Shown here piece after piece: positions 61,749 through 64,000 of a stretch of DNA of 64,000 nt. The number at the start of each line of letters is the position of its first letter. The first letter of the stretch is position 1. The DNA is from an uncultured Candidatus Melainabacteria bacterium (GTDB taxonomy: Bacteria; Cyanobacteriota; Vampirovibrionia; Gastranaerophilales; Gastranaerophilaceae), in contig CANOTP010000007.1 of NCBI GenBank assembly GCA_947570135.1, positions 1 to 64,000 of the forward strand. The letters are read 5' to 3'. A program made the translations under genes and the position numbers. Under the pieces are notes generated by a model, which saw only the letters and a program-made list of their open reading frames with translations, was not told where the DNA came from and searched no databases.

Positions 61749-63046
61749 TTATTAAATTCTTTTATAAAATTATCTACCCATTTTATAAGCTGAGGAATGT
61801 CGTAAGGTTTTGGTAAATACAGGTCGGCACCTGTGTTTAATACAAGTTCTTTATCGTGAATTATTGAAGTTACGATGATTTTTGAACTCTTAAAACTTTC
61901 CTGCTGTTTTAAAAAGTAACAAAGATTTAACCCGTTTTTCTTTTCCAAATTACCTGCATCAACTATTATCAGTGCAGGAATATCGTTTTCTTCGGGTATT
62001 TTATACTCATTAACAATTTGTGCCTGATAGCCTTGAAGATTTAGAATTGTGTGTAAAAGTGTTCCGAGTGCTTCATCTGTTTCAAATATCAGGATTTTAT
62101 TATTGTATTCTTTTTCAAAAACCGAATCCTGTCCTTCGATTTTCGGGCGTTCCATAAGGTAGTTGGATTTGTTCGATAAATCAGCCATTTTATGAATTTG
62201 AACAAGGTTATTTAAAACTTGCGCGGTGTCTTTATATTTTGTAAATTCGTTGGTTACTATACTTATTGTTGAATGAACAAAATTTGCGCGTCGTCCTGCA
62301 AATTCGTCCCCCTGCATAATCATGTAACCTCTGTCTAAATCGTGTTCGGCGTAAAATTTTGAAGCAACAGAGTCAAATGCAAATGTTAAAAAACTTGCCA
62401 ATCGTTCTGCTTTTATTGTGTCTGTGATTATCAAAAACGTGTTTTCGCTGATTTCGCCTAAGTAATCGTTTTCGTTAAGTGAGGCTTGAATGATTGCACA
62501 ATAGGTTTGGAGTAATTTGTCCGAGGCAAGTTGGGTGTAAGCTTCTTTGTAGCTTTCAAAATTCTCGATACTTATATATAAAGCAGCCCAATTGCTGTTG
62601 TCGGATAATTTGCGTTTAATTGCTCGCATTGTGTAATTTTTATTGGGTAATAACTGTTTTGTATCAAGATTTGATTCGAATTCCCGACGTAAATGTGCGC
62701 TCATTCGAACCTTAAATTCTTCTATATTTACGGGTTCAGAAAGAAAATCATCTGCTCCGCTTTCTAAAACTTTTATTCTGTCGTTAAAATCAGCAGATTT
62801 AGATAAGGCAACAATTACGGGACGCATATTGTAAGTTAGCGCTCTTACCTGTTTACAGAAATCAGATAACTCATTATCAAAACTGTCTGAAATGATTATC
62901 AAATCAGGTTCTTTATCCTGAATTAGTTTAATAGATGTAATCAAATCCTTAGAAACGATTACATGATTTGAATCGGATTCCAGAAGTTTTTTATACTTTG
63001 TTGAAAGTTCAAGTCTTTTATCAATAATAAGTGTTACTGATTGCAT
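61745..63046 (-). CDS. Response regulator with two REC domains and degenerate GGDEF
   Basis: 433 residues: REC (1-115; phospho-acceptor Asp in LIIISDSFDNEL), a GGDEF-like middle (about 130-290) in which GGDEF is replaced by EISENTFLII, and a second REC (315-430; LIIVDAGNLEKKNG, LYLPKPYD). The first REC has LSEPV instead of the conserved KP, the second keeps PKP. So no cyclic-di-GMP synthase is expected. Encoded after the kinase gene with a 13-bp overlap. Confidence 0.85.
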   Translation of the reverse strand: MQSVTLIIDKRLELSTKYKKLLESDSNHVIVSKDLITSIKLIQDKEPDLIIISDSFDNELSDFCKQVRALTYNMRPVIVALSKSADFNDRIKVLESGADDFLSEPVNIEEFKVRMSAHLRREFESNLDTKQLLPNKNYTMRAIKRKLSDNSNWAALYISIENFESYKEAYTQLASDKLLQTYCAIIQASLNENDYLGEISENTFLIITDTIKAERLASFLTFAFDSVASKFYAEHDLDRGYMIMQGDEFAGRRANFVHSTISIVTNEFTKYKDTAQVLNNLVQIHKMADLSNKSNYLMERPKIEGQDSVFEKEYNNKILIFETDEALGTLLHTILNLQGYQAQIVNEYKIPEENDIPALIIVDAGNLEKKNGLNLCYFLKQQESFKSSKIIVTSIIHDKELVLNTGADLYLPKPYDIPQLIKWVDNFIKEFNN

Positions 63047-63774
63047 TTTATCCTCGCTTGTTCTTCTATTGTTTTTATCGGAAGAAGAATTTTAAAAGTT
63101 ATTTTACTTATGTTTGGATTATCGGTGGGTTTTGAACTGACAGAAATTTTACCCCCCATTTTTTCCGTGAGGTTTTTTGTTATATATAATCCCAAGCCGC
63201 TGCCTTGAACTTTTCTGGTTAAAGGATTATCAATTCGTGCAAATTTTGTAAAAATTTTATCGTAATCCTTTTCCTCGATTCCGATACCGAGATTTGTAAC
63301 TTCAACAACTGCGTTTTCGCCTTCAACACCTGTTGTAACTGTTGTAGTTGAGTTTTCAACAGAGTATTTTGCGCTGTTTTCAATCAAATTTGTCATTATT
63401 TGCTGAAACTTGTCTTTATCAACAAAAATATTCGGTAAATTATTTTTATAATTAAATTCAAATTTATGTGACGGATATTGGTTTTTTACGACTGCTATAA
63501 CTTGTTCAATCGGATTTTTTATATTTAATTCGTTAAAGATGAAATTATTTGAACTCTGCAGTTTTGTAACAGATAACATATTTTCTACAAGATGAATAAG
63601 CCTGTTAGATTGTTCTTCAATGATTTTTAAAAACTTTTTTTTACTCTCATCGTCCAATTTGTCCCAAGATGACAGCATTGTTTGTGAAAATCCGCGAATA
63701 GAGGTTAAAGGAGTTCTTAATTCGTGGCTTACTGTTGATATAAAGTCTTCGTAATTTTTTTCGATATTATCCAT
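63034..63774 (-). CDS. Sensor histidine kinase (no sensor domain)
   Basis: 246 residues: H box VSHELRTPLTSIRGFSQTML (about 14-33), N box NLIENSAKYS, G1 GIGIEEKDYDKIF, G2 GSGLGLYITKNLTEKMGG. No transmembrane or input domain; the start has TATAAT exactly 6 nt upstream, so this is not a truncation of a longer reading frame. Partner of the following regulator; signal unknown. Confidence 0.9.
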   Translation of the reverse strand: MDNIEKNYEDFISTVSHELRTPLTSIRGFSQTMLSSWDKLDDESKKKFLKIIEEQSNRLIHLVENMLSVTKLQSSNNFIFNELNIKNPIEQVIAVVKNQYPSHKFEFNYKNNLPNIFVDKDKFQQIMTNLIENSAKYSVENSTTTVTTGVEGENAVVEVTNLGIGIEEKDYDKIFTKFARIDNPLTRKVQGSGLGLYITKNLTEKMGGKISVSSKPTDNPNISKITFKILLPIKTIEEQARIKCNQ

Positions 63775-63901
63775 AACTTTATTATAACAAATTTTTCAAT
63801 ATTTGAGGGGTTTTTAATATTTTTTTAATTAATGGGGCAATTTTTTCGCCTAAAAAACGTTTATATATTTGTAAAGATTATTTTATACAGGTACGAGGAA
63901 A

Positions 63902-64000
63902 ATGAAAGGAAATTTACTATGTCAGTAAATCATGTGACAAATGTGTCAGATTTTAATCGGTGGTATTGTCCGAATTATGCTATACCGAATTTGACAGATA
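63902..64000 (+). CDS. Partial gene at window end, with upstream mini-ORF
   Basis: The main ATG is at 63919 (MSVNHVTNVSDFNRWYCPNY, then AIPNLTD) and runs off the window. No family recognisable in 27 residues. An 8-codon frame (63902, behind GAGGAAA) overlaps the start; the ribosome-binding site of the main gene (AAAGGAAA) lies inside it, so the two could be coupled. The leader begins TTTTATACAGGTACGAGG, similar to that of the gene at 31372. Confidence 0.45.

Noticed and set aside
1-64000. tRNA, rRNA and CRISPR arrays
   Set aside because: Intergenic regions were read on both strands for cloverleaf signatures, rRNA segments and regularly spaced repeats; none was found. The only repeats are the 107-bp pair and the palindrome family.

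Overview
The window looks like a chromosomal segment of a low-GC, Gram-negative, anaerobic bacterium. The best guess is the non-photosynthetic cyanobacterial sister lineage (Vampirovibrionia/Melainabacteria, probably Gastranaerophilales-like). The evidence is an outer-membrane assembly pair (Omp85/BamA plus an OmpH/Skp-like chaperone), an LdpA-like iron-sulfur protein otherwise known from cyanobacteria, an AMIN-domain envelope protein, SepF next to the YggS-type PLP protein, the two [FeFe]-hydrogenase maturases HydF and HydG, and many conserved proteins of no recognised family. The lineage call is inference from gene content; there is no rRNA or tRNA gene here to settle it.

Layout. 1-4.3 kb is a scarred accessory region: two copies of a 107-bp direct repeat flank a 1.97-kb cassette (a MuF-motif protein and a small membrane protein). 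Next to it are a serine recombinase that has lost its N-terminus, a metallophosphoesterase cut off at the same junction, and an internally deleted rhamnan-synthesis-F fragment. 4.3-8.5 kb holds housekeeping genes on the minus strand (HIT, O-methyltransferase, beta-propeller protein, dnaJ, grpE). 8.6-9.8 kb is a small regulator island with two XRE repressors, palindromic operators, two coupled small genes and an orphan ribosome-binding site. 9.8-15.4 kb: a soluble FlhA-C-terminal-like protein, uridine phosphorylase, Skp-like, BamA and RsmI. 15.5-27.9 kb: Nudix, HAD, IspF, TPR protein, acyltransferase, Era, AMIN protein, sugar-binding protein, alanine/sodium symporter and family-4 uracil-DNA glycosylase. 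28-33 kb is mostly lineage-specific unknowns. 33-49.6 kb returns to core functions (rpsO, hydF, ffh, fba, Sfp-type transferase, LdpA-like, serine hydrolase, folD, rplI, sepF, ZIP transporter, plsY, holB/holA, glk). 49.7-64 kb: a large unknown coiled-coil protein, a DNA methyltransferase, mutL, glmU, hydG, mtnA, a pair of mirror-image XRE genes, ruvC, an anchored Hsp20 and a two-component pair.

Three patterns cut across the genes. First, at least a dozen genes have a -10-like hexamer (TANNNT type) ending exactly 6 nt (once 7) before the start codon and no Shine-Dalgarno sequence, as expected for leaderless mRNAs; other genes carry ordinary AGGAG sites. Second, a roughly 30-bp palindrome family (core CTGAACTTGATTCAG) occurs as two inverted pairs and two singlets, like REP/REPIN elements. 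Third, several very small genes that automatic calling would miss are visible: a 24-residue hydrophobic peptide with a strong ribosome-binding site opposite a consensus-like antisense promoter (candidate type I toxin-antitoxin), a 33-residue basic protein in the operon of the uracil-DNA glycosylase, and a 20-residue lipoprotein.

The most interesting unexplained items are the direct-repeat-flanked effector-like cassette, the possible type I toxin-antitoxin locus at 37.7-38.0 kb, the leaderless-start pattern, and the membrane-free FlhA relative in a window with no other flagellar gene.
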